From assembly GCA_011682595.1 (NCBI GenBank), contig JAACEH010000086.1:1-7111 (forward strand): a stretch of DNA of 7,111 bases, read 5' to 3'. A program made the translations under genes and the position numbers. The notes under the pieces were generated by a model. That model was not told where the DNA came from. It was given only the letters and a program-made list of their open reading frames with translations, and did no database searches. Source of the DNA: Anaerolineaceae bacterium. Lineage in GTDB: Bacteria; Planctomycetota; Phycisphaerae; FEN-1346; JAACEH01. Of the stretch, positions 1-5,511 are shown one piece after another. Within the stretch, counting starts at the first letter, position 1, and every line of letters begins with the position of its first letter.

Positions 1-88
1 CTATTGGATACCATTGGTTTATGAGTGGCAAGGGCCTCCCCCCGGCCGGCGGATTTGCATGGGCGGACCTTATCAATAGAGTTCAGGC
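1..88 (+). other. Upstream non-coding region of the PEP-CTERM gene
   Basis: I find no credible gene here. The only open frames are short and lack a ribosome-binding site, and one begins in a GC-rich run that codes for nothing recognisable. The first bases carry ATTGG twice in the same orientation (3-7 and 13-17, 10 bp apart), which is too short to interpret. A weak sigma-70-like promoter sits at the 3' end of this stretch and is listed separately. Confidence 0.5.
54..82 (+). promoter_or_regulatory. Weak candidate sigma-70 promoter for the PEP-CTERM gene
   Basis: A -35-like TTTGCA (54-59) and a -10-like TAGAGT (77-82) are separated by exactly 17 bases, each matching four of six consensus positions. 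The predicted transcript would start near 89, at the first base of the first of three hairpins. That agreement adds some support, but the match alone is weak. A sigma-54 alternative was checked and does not fit. Confidence 0.25.
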
Positions 89-194
89 ATGGACGGCGCA
101 AGGGTCCATCGTCAGTTCGCGATTCGTGCTCCCCTTGAGGGAGCGTTACTGGGGAGAAAACGTGCGGAAGGCAAGCAGCAGAACCGCATTTCTC
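89..194 (+). promoter_or_regulatory. Structured 5' leader with three consecutive hairpins
   Basis: Three stem-loops follow each other before the start codon at 236. The first pairs ATGGAC (89-94) with GTCCAT (104-109) around a 9-base loop. The second pairs GCTCCC (128-133) with GGGAGC (139-144) around CTTGA. The third pairs GAGAAA (154-159) with TTTCTC (189-194) and, after a 3-base bulge, TGCGG (163-167) with CCGCA (184-188) around a 16-base loop. The pairings are seen directly in the sequence. A cis-regulatory or stabilising role is inference. The sequence does not match the c-di-GMP riboswitch core or any other riboswitch I know. Confidence 0.4.
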
Positions 195-220
195 ACAGGT
201 CCTTTACACCGGCCTTGAAA

Positions 221-226
221 AGGAGG
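221..226 (+). promoter_or_regulatory. Shine-Dalgarno site that fixes the PEP-CTERM gene start
   Basis: A perfect AGGAGG lies nine bases before ATG at 236. The reading frame is open further upstream to an ATG at 89, but that codon has no ribosome-binding site and the extra residues would bury the signal peptide. The strong site therefore selects 236. Confidence 0.85.
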
Positions 227-235
227 GGAAACAGA

Positions 236-1138
236 ATGAAGGCACCGAAAACACTGTCTACGATGTGTGCTGCGGTTTGTGAAGAGAAGGTTTGGATTCG
301 TTTCGCACCTGCGTTGGTGTTGGTATTAATCATGGCGGCAACGTCGCCGGCCGAGATCATCGTCAACCCGTCGGGCCAGGTCGCTGATTGGGGCATCACG
401 CCCTTCTCGCAGACCAACCAGGCCAACAGTAACACGGGCAATCGATTCTTCACCATTGCCGATGACTACGCGCCGATCGACTACCCGAACGGTATTGGCC
501 GCGTGCCCAGCCCCGGCGGCACTCTCGGCGAGGCGTTCGACCTCGAAGAGATGCATCTGCGCACCGTCGGCAACGAGTTGCAGGTTCTGGTGGTGACCAG
601 CTCGGCCTGGAGCAAGGAAGTTTCCGGCACCGACTACACCCTGGGCGACCTGTTCCTGGAGATCGGCGGGACCACCTATGGCGTAGTCACACAATCGGCC
701 TCGCAGGGCCTGGCGGCCGGGGCGGTCTACCGCATCGACAAGCCGAAGGACACCGAGAAGTTGCAGAAGGGCCACGGGAGTTACCGGGGCAAGAAGGGCA
801 AGCGCGAGAACGATTACGGCCCGATGGCCAAGGTCGAGGACATTGCCGGCCCCTGGGCCGTCGACGCCAAGATCAAGGCCGGCCAGTTACTTGGCGCGGC
901 CGGCATCGATTCGGCAATCTTCGACTACGGCGGTGACGAAGACGGCACCTTCCTGATCGAGTACAAACTCGACTGGGACCTGCTTGGGGCCGACCCGGGT
1001 TCAGCCGCCAACGCTCACATCGCCTGGGGTTGCGGCAACGATGTCATCGAGGTCAACGAAACCATGATTCCCGAACCGGCCACGATGGCCCTGCTGGGTC
1101 TGGGACTGTTCGGCCTGTTCATCCGACGCAGGAAATAA
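236..1138 (+). CDS. PEP-CTERM sorting domain-containing exported protein
   Basis: This is a 300-residue secreted protein of unknown biochemical role. Residues 21-39 form a signal peptide, with hydrophobic core FAPALVLVLIMAA and a likely cut after SPA39. The mature part begins with a DWGITPF motif (51-57) and contains an FDLEEMHL segment (101-108). It ends in a beta-rich region with HIAWGCGNDVIEV (261-273), a pattern I associate with planctomycete PEP-CTERM surface proteins. The C-terminus is a complete sorting tail: PEP (279-281), a hydrophobic helix (284-296) and the basic end RRRK (297-300). In known systems an exosortase cleaves and transfers such proteins at the cell envelope, but none is encoded here. 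A Lys/Arg-rich insert (166-190) interrupts an otherwise acidic protein. The gene appears monocistronic and converges on yggS. The sorting class is nearly certain; the function is unknown. Confidence 0.9.
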   Translation: MKAPKTLSTMCAAVCEEKVWIRFAPALVLVLIMAATSPAEIIVNPSGQVADWGITPFSQTNQANSNTGNRFFTIADDYAPIDYPNGIGRVPSPGGTLGEAFDLEEMHLRTVGNELQVLVVTSSAWSKEVSGTDYTLGDLFLEIGGTTYGVVTQSASQGLAAGAVYRIDKPKDTEKLQKGHGSYRGKKGKRENDYGPMAKVEDIAGPWAVDAKIKAGQLLGAAGIDSAIFDYGGDEDGTFLIEYKLDWDLLGADPGSAANAHIAWGCGNDVIEVNETMIPEPATMALLGLGLFGLFIRRRK

Positions 1139-1178
1139 CCCGCACAGCGGTGCGGCAGCAATCAGAAGCAAGACCATT

Positions 1179-1208
1179 GGCCCTCGGCGCGGCGTAGCGC
1201 CGGGGGCC
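1179..1208 (+). terminator. GC-rich hairpin after the PEP-CTERM gene, possible terminator
   Basis: Twelve bases (1179-1190, GGCCCTCGGCGC) pair with 1197-1208 (GCGCCGGGGGCC) around the loop GGCGTA, with one G-T wobble. The hairpin starts 40 bases after the stop codon of the PEP-CTERM gene. The following sequence (GGTCGTTTGC) has only three consecutive T residues, so it is not a classical intrinsic terminator. It could still end transcription in a GC-rich host or protect the mRNA 3' end. Confidence 0.5.
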
Positions 1209-1258
1209 GGTCGTTTGCGCTGGCGAGGCCCGTCTCATTCCCGCGAAGGATCGAGTGT

Positions 1259-1294
1259 CACACTTTGACCCCGATGAAATCGGGGCAAAGTGTG
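1259..1294. repeat. Near-perfect inverted repeat, first of a related pair
   Basis: CACACTTTG (1259-1267) pairs with CAAAGTGTG (1286-1294). CCCCGAT (1269-1275) pairs with ATCGGGG (1279-1285) around a GAA loop. A single unpaired A at 1268 is the only defect in a 16-bp stem. It lies between convergent genes, so it could act as a transcription barrier from either side, but neither side has a T-tract. Its outer arms closely resemble those of the hairpin at 1311-1361, suggesting a shared repeat family. Confidence 0.75.
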
Positions 1295-1310
1295 CTCAAC
1301 GGCCTCACGG

Positions 1311-1361
1311 CACACCTTGCCCTGCGCCTTTCGACAAGCTCAAGGCAGGGGTCAAGGTGTG
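1311..1361. repeat. Second inverted repeat, containing a CTTGTCGAAAGG-type intergenic motif
   Basis: CACACCTTG (1311-1319) pairs with CAAGGTGTG (1353-1361). CCCTG (1320-1324) pairs with CAGGG (1346-1350), and CCTT (1327-1330) with AAGG (1342-1345), with two-base bulges between the stem segments. The apex TTTCGACAAGCTCAAGG (reverse strand CCTTGAGCTTGTCGAAA) resembles, from memory, a short palindromic repeat common in intergenic DNA of many unrelated bacteria. It ends 18 bases before the yggS stop codon, so it would lie in the yggS 3' untranslated region. Confidence 0.7.
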
Positions 1362-1378
1362 GCGCCCGCAGCAATAAA

Positions 1379-2080
1379 TCAGGCGAAGATGGCCCTGCCG
1401 ATGCGGACCAGAGTTGCGCCTTCTTCGACGGCCACCAGGTAGTCCTGGCTCATGCCCATCGAGAGTTCGGTCAGGGGCCTGGGATAGGCGCCGCTGTCGT
1501 TCAGCCGGTCGCGCAACTCTCGAAGGGTCCGGAAGACCGGCCGGGTCAGTTCCGCGTCGTCGACAAAGGGGGCCATGGTCATCAGGCCGCACAGGTCCAG
1601 GTGCTCCATCGCCGCCGCCTTGCGCAGGACCTCCTCGACCTCATCGGGACCAAGGCCGTACTTCTGCTCTTCGCCCGAGACGTTGACCTCCAGCAGGGCC
1701 GGCAGCGGCGGCAACTCGGCCGCGGCGGCCCGGCGGTCGATCTGGCCGGCCAGGCGCAGCGAGTCGACGCTGTGCACGAGGCTCGTCACCGGCAGCAGGT
1801 CGCGGACCTTCCGCCTCTGCAGGTGGCCGATCATGTGCCAGGTGACTTCCAGGGCCTGCCGCGCAGCCTCGGCGGCCCGGGGCAGGAGTTGCTCGGCCCG
1901 GTTTTCGCCGAGGTCCGTCTGTCCCAGGGCCACCAGGGCGGCAATCTCGTCGCACCCGACGGCCTTGGTCACGGCGACCAGTCGCACGTGGTCGCCCGAG
2001 CGGCCGCTTCGGGCCGCCGCCTCGGCGATTTCGGCGCGGATCCGCTGGAGGTTGGCTTTGATTCTCTGCTCGAGGTCCAT
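1379..2080 (-). CDS. yggS: YggS/PROSC family pyridoxal 5'-phosphate homeostasis protein
   Basis: This 233-residue cytosolic protein binds pyridoxal phosphate (PLP) and belongs to the single-domain, alanine-racemase-like TIM-barrel family that buffers free PLP. It is not thought to be a racemase. The whole family signature is present: LVAVTK with PLP-binding Lys39, DLGENRAEQ, WHMIGHLQRRKVR, HSVDS, LEVNVSGEEQKYG, LCGLMTMAP and the C-terminal SMGMSQDYLVAVEEGATLVR followed by IGRAIFA. Length is normal for the family. The start is fixed because an in-frame TAA lies three codons upstream of the ATG, and no Shine-Dalgarno site precedes it, which points to a leaderless mRNA. The gene is divergent from mutS and convergent with the PEP-CTERM gene, so it appears to be transcribed alone. 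There are no signs of decay. Confidence 0.95.
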   Translation of the reverse strand: MDLEQRIKANLQRIRAEIAEAAARSGRSGDHVRLVAVTKAVGCDEIAALVALGQTDLGENRAEQLLPRAAEAARQALEVTWHMIGHLQRRKVRDLLPVTSLVHSVDSLRLAGQIDRRAAAAELPPLPALLEVNVSGEEQKYGLGPDEVEEVLRKAAAMEHLDLCGLMTMAPFVDDAELTRPVFRTLRELRDRLNDSGAYPRPLTELSMGMSQDYLVAVEEGATLVRIGRAIFA

Positions 2081-2086
2081 GGAGGC

Positions 2087-2115
2087 AGGTTATCGGTCGT
2101 CGCCGGATAAGTCAA
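2087..2115 (-). promoter_or_regulatory. Candidate yggS promoter giving a leaderless transcript
   Basis: On the minus strand TTGACT (2115 to 2110) and TAACCT (2092 to 2087) are spaced by 17 bases. Six bases then separate the -10 hexamer from the yggS ATG, placing the predicted transcript start at its first base (2080). TAACCT fits the relaxed TAnnnT -10 seen at leaderless genes in other GC-rich bacteria. This is inferred from spacing and sequence only. Confidence 0.45.
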
Positions 2116-2143
2116 GGGCGGGCAACGGACTGTGTCGCTCTGA

Positions 2144-2175
2144 CCGGGATTCCCCCCGGGCAGGATTCCCGCCCG
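2144..2175. repeat. Overlapping dyads with a direct repeat in the yggS-mutS spacer
   Basis: CCGGG (2144-2148) is inverted as CCCGG (2155-2159), and CGGGC (2157-2161) as GCCCG (2171-2175). The octamer GGATTCCC occurs twice in the same orientation (2147-2154 and 2163-2170), 16 bp apart. The block sits just upstream of the mutS -35 element, where an operator could lie. GC-rich dyads of 5 bp are expected by chance fairly often, so this remains only a candidate. Confidence 0.3.
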
Positions 2176-2178
2176 CGC

Positions 2179-2207
2179 TTGTTCTGGAGGTTGGCCCTTG
2201 CTACAAT
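2179..2207 (+). promoter_or_regulatory. Candidate sigma-70 promoter of the mutS operon
   Basis: TTGTTC (2179-2184) and TACAAT (2202-2207) are spaced by the ideal 17 bases. The -10 matches five of six consensus positions and the -35 three. The predicted start near 2214 would leave about 44 bases of leader before the mutS ATG. This is the best promoter match in the divergent spacer on the plus strand. Confidence 0.6.
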
Positions 2208-2257
2208 CCGGGCTCGGGCGTTCGACGCAACAACTATCCGACTGACCGAGGTCCGCC

Positions 2258-4882
2258 ATGCCGACGCCGGCCATGCGACAATACAAGGAGATGAAGGCCC
2301 GCTACCCGGAGACGGTGCTGTTTTTCCGGATGGGCGATTTCTACGAGATGTTTTACGAGGACGCCCGCATCGCCTCGAAGGTTCTCGGCCTGGCCCTGAC
2401 CACGCGCAGCAGCAAAAGCAGCGACAACCCCATCCCCCTGGCCGGCCTGCCCTACCATGCCGTGGACTCGTACCTGGCCAAGATGATCCGGGCCGGCTAC
2501 CGCGTGGCCGTCTGCGAACAGGTCGAGGACCCCAAGCAGGCCAAGGGCGTGGTCAAGCGCGACGTGGTCCGCGTGGTCACCCCCGGCACGCTGACCGACG
2601 AGTCGCTGCTGGAGGACAAGGAGGCCAACTATTTGGCCGCCGTCTGCCCCGACGGCCGGCGGGCCGGCGTGGCCTGGGTCGACATTTCGACCGGCAAGTT
2701 CTGTTGCCGGGAGGCGACCCTGGCCGGGGCCTGCGACGAGCTGGCCCGCCTCGGACCGGCCGAGTGTATCCTGGCCGAACGCGTGATCGAGTACGACCTG
2801 CCGCTGGCCGGGCGACTGCGGATGGCGGCCGGGTCGCCAGTGGTCAAGCGGCCCGACTACGTCTTCGACGCCGACGACGCCGAGCGGCGGCTGAAGGAAC
2901 ATTTCGCCGTGGCCAGCCTCGAGGGGTTCGGCGTGGCCGACATGCCCTTGGGGATTCGAGCCGCCGCGGCGGTGCTGCAATACCTCCAGGAGACACAGAA
3001 GACCGCCCTGGGCCACATCCGCCGGTTGACCGCCCTTCGCAGCGGCCGCTACCTTTACCTCGACGAGGCCACGGTGCGCAGCCTGGAGCTGACCAGGCTC
3101 TTGCGCGGCGAGTCGCGCGAGCACACGCTGCTGGGCGTGCTGGACCATGCCCGGACGGCCATGGGCGGCCGGCTGCTGCGAACCTGGCTGCAGTTCCCGC
3201 TGGCCGACGCGGGGCGGATCAAGGCCCGGCTCGATGCGGTCGAGTTGCTGGTCGGCGACAAGCCCTTGCGCAACCGGCTGGCGGAGTTGCTGGACGAGGT
3301 GGCCGACCTGGAGCGGATCGTGGCCCGGGTGGCGGTCCTGCGGGTCAGCCCCCGCGACCTGCTGGCCCTGGGTCGCAGCCTGGGTCGGATGCCGGCCCTG
3401 AAGGCCCTGCTGGCGGACCGTCCCGCCGAACGGCTGCAAACCCTCCAGAAGCGAATCCAGTTGCTGCCCGAGCTTCGGGCCTTGCTGGGAAAGGCCATTG
3501 CCGAGGAGGCCCCGGCCCACCTGCGCGAGGGCGGCTTCATCCGCGACGGTTTCAACGAGGAGCTTGACCGTCTGCGCGAGATTCGCACCGGCGGGGCGCG
3601 GTGGCTGGCCGAGTTCCAGGTCCGGGAGGCCGAGCGGGCGGGCATCCCCTCGCTGCGGGTGGGTTTCAACAATGTCTTCGGTTACTACATCGAGGTCACC
3701 CACGCCCATGCCGAGAAGGTGCCGCCCGAGTACGTCCGCAAACAGACCCTCAAGAACGCCGAGCGGTACATCACCGAGGAACTGAAGATTCACGAGACCG
3801 AGGTGCTCGGGGCCGAGGAGAAGGCCCTGGCCCTGGAGCAGGAACTGTTCCAGGGAGTTCGCGAGCAGGTGGCCCGGCAGACGGCGGCCATCCAGTCACT
3901 GGCCGACGCCCTGGCCGAGCTGGACCTGCTGGGCACTTTCGCGGCCGTGGCGGTCCGCAATCGCTACACGCGGCCGGAGGTCGACGTGGGGTTGGACCTT
4001 GAACTGATCGACAGCCGCCACCCGGTGCTGGACTGCACGCTGGGCTCGGACTTCGTGCCCAACGACTGTGTGCTGTCGGGGGAGGATTGCCTGCTGATGA
4101 TTCTGACCGGTCCGAACATGGCCGGCAAGAGCACCTACATCCGCCAGGTGGCCCAGCTTGTGCTGATGGCCCAGATGGGTTCGTTCGTTCCGGCCCGGCG
4201 GGCGCGGATCGGCGTGGTGGACCGCATTTTCACGCGGGTCGGGGCCTCCGACGAACTGGCTCGCGGGCAATCGACCTTCATGGTCGAGATGAGCGAGACG
4301 GCCAACATCCTGAACAACGCCACGGCCCGCTCGCTGGTCATCCTGGACGAGGTCGGCCGGGGCACCAGCACCTTCGACGGGCTGGCCCTGGCCTGGGCCA
4401 TCACCGAGCACCTGGCCCGCCGGACTCGCTGCCGCACGCTCTTTGCGACGCACTACCACGAGCTGACCGAACTGTCGGACCTGCTGCCGGCGACGGGGAA
4501 CTTCAACGTGGCGGTCCGCGAGTGGGAAGACGAGGTGGTCTTTCTGCACAAGATCCTGCCGGGCGGGACGGACAAGAGTTACGGTATCCACGTGGCCCGT
4601 CTGGCCGGCGTGCCGGAGGAGGTGGTGGACCGGGCCCGCGACGTGCTGGCCAGCCTGGAGGCCCAGCACGTTGACGACTCCGGGCGGTCGCTGCTGGCCG
4701 AACGGGTCAACCAGGCCGACCAGGCCGGCCACGCAGCCCGGCCCGGGAGCGGGGCGGATCAACTGTCGCTGTTCGAGGATTCCGCTCGCGTAGTGGTCGA
4801 GGAGCTTCGCAAGTTGAAGGTCGAGGAACTGACGCCCCTGGAGGCCCTGGTGAAGCTGAAGGAACTGAAGGACAAGACCTGA
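2258..4882 (+). CDS. mutS: DNA mismatch repair ATPase MutS
   Basis: This 874-residue protein is a full-length MutS, which scans DNA as a dimer, binds mismatches and small loops, and recruits MutL. Domain I begins at the N-terminus and contains the mismatch-reading motif GDFYEMF, with the conserved Phe28 and Glu30. The connector and lever/clamp regions follow, including GFNNVFGYYIEV (469-480). The ATPase domain has Walker A GPNMAGKS (618-625, Lys624), the signature DELARGQSTFMVEM, Walker B VILDEVGRG (Asp697, Glu698) and FATHYHEL (729-736). Near the C-terminus QLSLF (835-839) matches the consensus motif by which MutS binds the beta sliding clamp. The start at 2258 has GAGGT five bases upstream and gives the usual N-terminus. 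All key residues are present, so the protein should be active. No mutL is nearby. The next two genes follow closely on the same strand. Confidence 0.98.
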   Translation: MPTPAMRQYKEMKARYPETVLFFRMGDFYEMFYEDARIASKVLGLALTTRSSKSSDNPIPLAGLPYHAVDSYLAKMIRAGYRVAVCEQVEDPKQAKGVVKRDVVRVVTPGTLTDESLLEDKEANYLAAVCPDGRRAGVAWVDISTGKFCCREATLAGACDELARLGPAECILAERVIEYDLPLAGRLRMAAGSPVVKRPDYVFDADDAERRLKEHFAVASLEGFGVADMPLGIRAAAAVLQYLQETQKTALGHIRRLTALRSGRYLYLDEATVRSLELTRLLRGESREHTLLGVLDHARTAMGGRLLRTWLQFPLADAGRIKARLDAVELLVGDKPLRNRLAELLDEVADLERIVARVAVLRVSPRDLLALGRSLGRMPALKALLADRPAERLQTLQKRIQLLPELRALLGKAIAEEAPAHLREGGFIRDGFNEELDRLREIRTGGARWLAEFQVREAERAGIPSLRVGFNNVFGYYIEVTHAHAEKVPPEYVRKQTLKNAERYITEELKIHETEVLGAEEKALALEQELFQGVREQVARQTAAIQSLADALAELDLLGTFAAVAVRNRYTRPEVDVGLDLELIDSRHPVLDCTLGSDFVPNDCVLSGEDCLLMILTGPNMAGKSTYIRQVAQLVLMAQMGSFVPARRARIGVVDRIFTRVGASDELARGQSTFMVEMSETANILNNATARSLVILDEVGRGTSTFDGLALAWAITEHLARRTRCRTLFATHYHELTELSDLLPATGNFNVAVREWEDEVVFLHKILPGGTDKSYGIHVARLAGVPEEVVDRARDVLASLEAQHVDDSGRSLLAERVNQADQAGHAARPGSGADQLSLFEDSARVVVEELRKLKVEELTPLEALVKLKELKDKT

Positions 4883-4917
4883 GGCGCGGGCCGCGGGTCC
4901 GCCCGAGGGGCTCAATT

Positions 4918-4924
4918 GAGAGGA
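4918..4924 (+). promoter_or_regulatory. Shine-Dalgarno site choosing the lipoprotein start
   Basis: GAGAGGA lies six bases before ATG at 4931. A TTG at 4916 in the same frame also has a G-rich stretch (GAGGGG, 4905-4910) upstream, so a five-residue longer form cannot be excluded. The ATG form is preferred. The site overlaps a perfect 10-bp palindrome, CTCAATTGAG (4911-4920). Confidence 0.65.
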
Positions 4925-4930
4925 ACAGCC

Positions 4931-5467
4931 ATGTCATGGAAAGCTGTGGTTGCCGCAGGTCCGCGAGGGGGAAGAGTTTTCATTCTGGCGGCGCTTCTGG
5001 CGGCGCTGGGCGGGTTGTGCGGCGGTTGCGCGGACGGCGGCGACAAAGAGGCCCGGGTTCCGTCCCCGGACCGCAAGTACGTGCTGGTGGCGACAGTGAA
5101 CCAGAGCAAGGCCGACATGTCGACCTACGGTCGCGTGAAACTGACGGTGCTGGACGCCGCGGGGCGGGTTGACTTCCAGAAGCAGACCCGGGCCTCGGGC
5201 AGCCTGCTGTGGCAGATCGGCTGGGGACCCAACGATCGCATCTGGCTCACCTGCGGCGACGTGGGCGTCCTGTGCTGGGAGCGCCAGGAGGACGGCTCGT
5301 GGCCGGCCGTGAGGGGCAGCTACAAGGGGTCCGCGCGGCACGGCAAGTGGGAGTGGCTCAACGACGACGGAAGCGTTAATAAGGTCCGCTGGTTCCTGGA
5401 CGACGCCGAGGTGACCGAGGAAGAGTTTCTGAGTCGCCTGCTTGACGATGAGAAGCACCCCGGGTAG
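4931..5467 (+). CDS. Small putative lipoprotein with MORN/YwqK-like C-terminus
   Basis: This 178-residue protein has no function I can name. A basic start is followed by a hydrophobic segment (16-29) and GLCGGC, with Cys33 the likely lipidated residue. The lipobox is loose (Cys at -3), so a plain signal peptide or membrane anchor is possible. The mature part begins SPDRKYVLVATVN (45-57), a strand pattern like the repeats of secreted beta-propellers. It continues through WQIGWGPNDRIWL and GDVGVLCWER, as seen in small uncharacterised envelope proteins. Residues 129-151 (GSYKGSARHGKWEW, then LNDDGSVNK) resemble one MORN/YwqK-type repeat. The tail is acidic. The gene lies 48 bp after mutS and 44 bp before the MttB homologue, so co-transcription is likely. 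It stops with TAG. The gene is real on coding pattern and ribosome-binding site; its function is unknown. Confidence 0.75.
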   Translation: MSWKAVVAAGPRGGRVFILAALLAALGGLCGGCADGGDKEARVPSPDRKYVLVATVNQSKADMSTYGRVKLTVLDAAGRVDFQKQTRASGSLLWQIGWGPNDRIWLTCGDVGVLCWERQEDGSWPAVRGSYKGSARHGKWEWLNDDGSVNKVRWFLDDAEVTEEEFLSRLLDDEKHPG

Positions 5468-5489
5468 CATCCGCGACCTGGTTTTCGGG

Positions 5490-5504
5490 ATTCCTGAGAG
5501 GAAT
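5490..5504 (+). promoter_or_regulatory. Short hairpin enclosing the mttB-family ribosome-binding site
   Basis: ATTCC (5490-5494) can pair with GGAAT (5500-5504) around TGAGA. The Shine-Dalgarno sequence GAGAGGA (5496-5502), nine bases before ATG 5512, lies in the loop and the 3' arm. The stem is only 5 bp, so it may have little effect. The same GAGAGGAA octamer serves the preceding gene (4918-4925). Confidence 0.35.
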
Positions 5505-5511
5505 GGAATAG

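Noticed and set aside
26..58. Possible sigma-54 promoter upstream of the PEP-CTERM gene
   Set aside because: TGGCA at 26-30 has no TTGC at the required distance, and GG 44-45 to GC 57-58 is one base too far apart for the -24/-12 spacing.
89..235. In-frame 49-residue N-terminal extension of the PEP-CTERM protein
   Set aside because: The upstream ATG has no ribosome-binding site and the extension would hide the signal peptide. The ATG at 236 has a perfect AGGAGG.
1..235. c-di-GMP (GEMM) or other known riboswitch in the leader
   Set aside because: The conserved core sequences of the classes I know are absent, even though the region is structured.
1265..2110. Open frame of 281 codons on the plus strand across yggS
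   Set aside because: It starts inside the inverted repeat, has no ribosome-binding site and is antisense to a gene carrying the full YggS signature.
2179..3567. Open frame of 462 codons overlapping the mutS start in another frame
   Set aside because: Its composition is Arg, Gly, Pro and Ala rich, typical of a shifted frame in a GC-rich gene, and it begins upstream of mutS without a ribosome-binding site.
2234..3793. Long open frame of 519 codons on the minus strand opposite mutS
   Set aside because: It is antisense to an unmistakable mutS. Its protein is rich in Gly, Gln, Val and Leu with no recognisable motif, as expected from the reverse frame of a high-GC gene.
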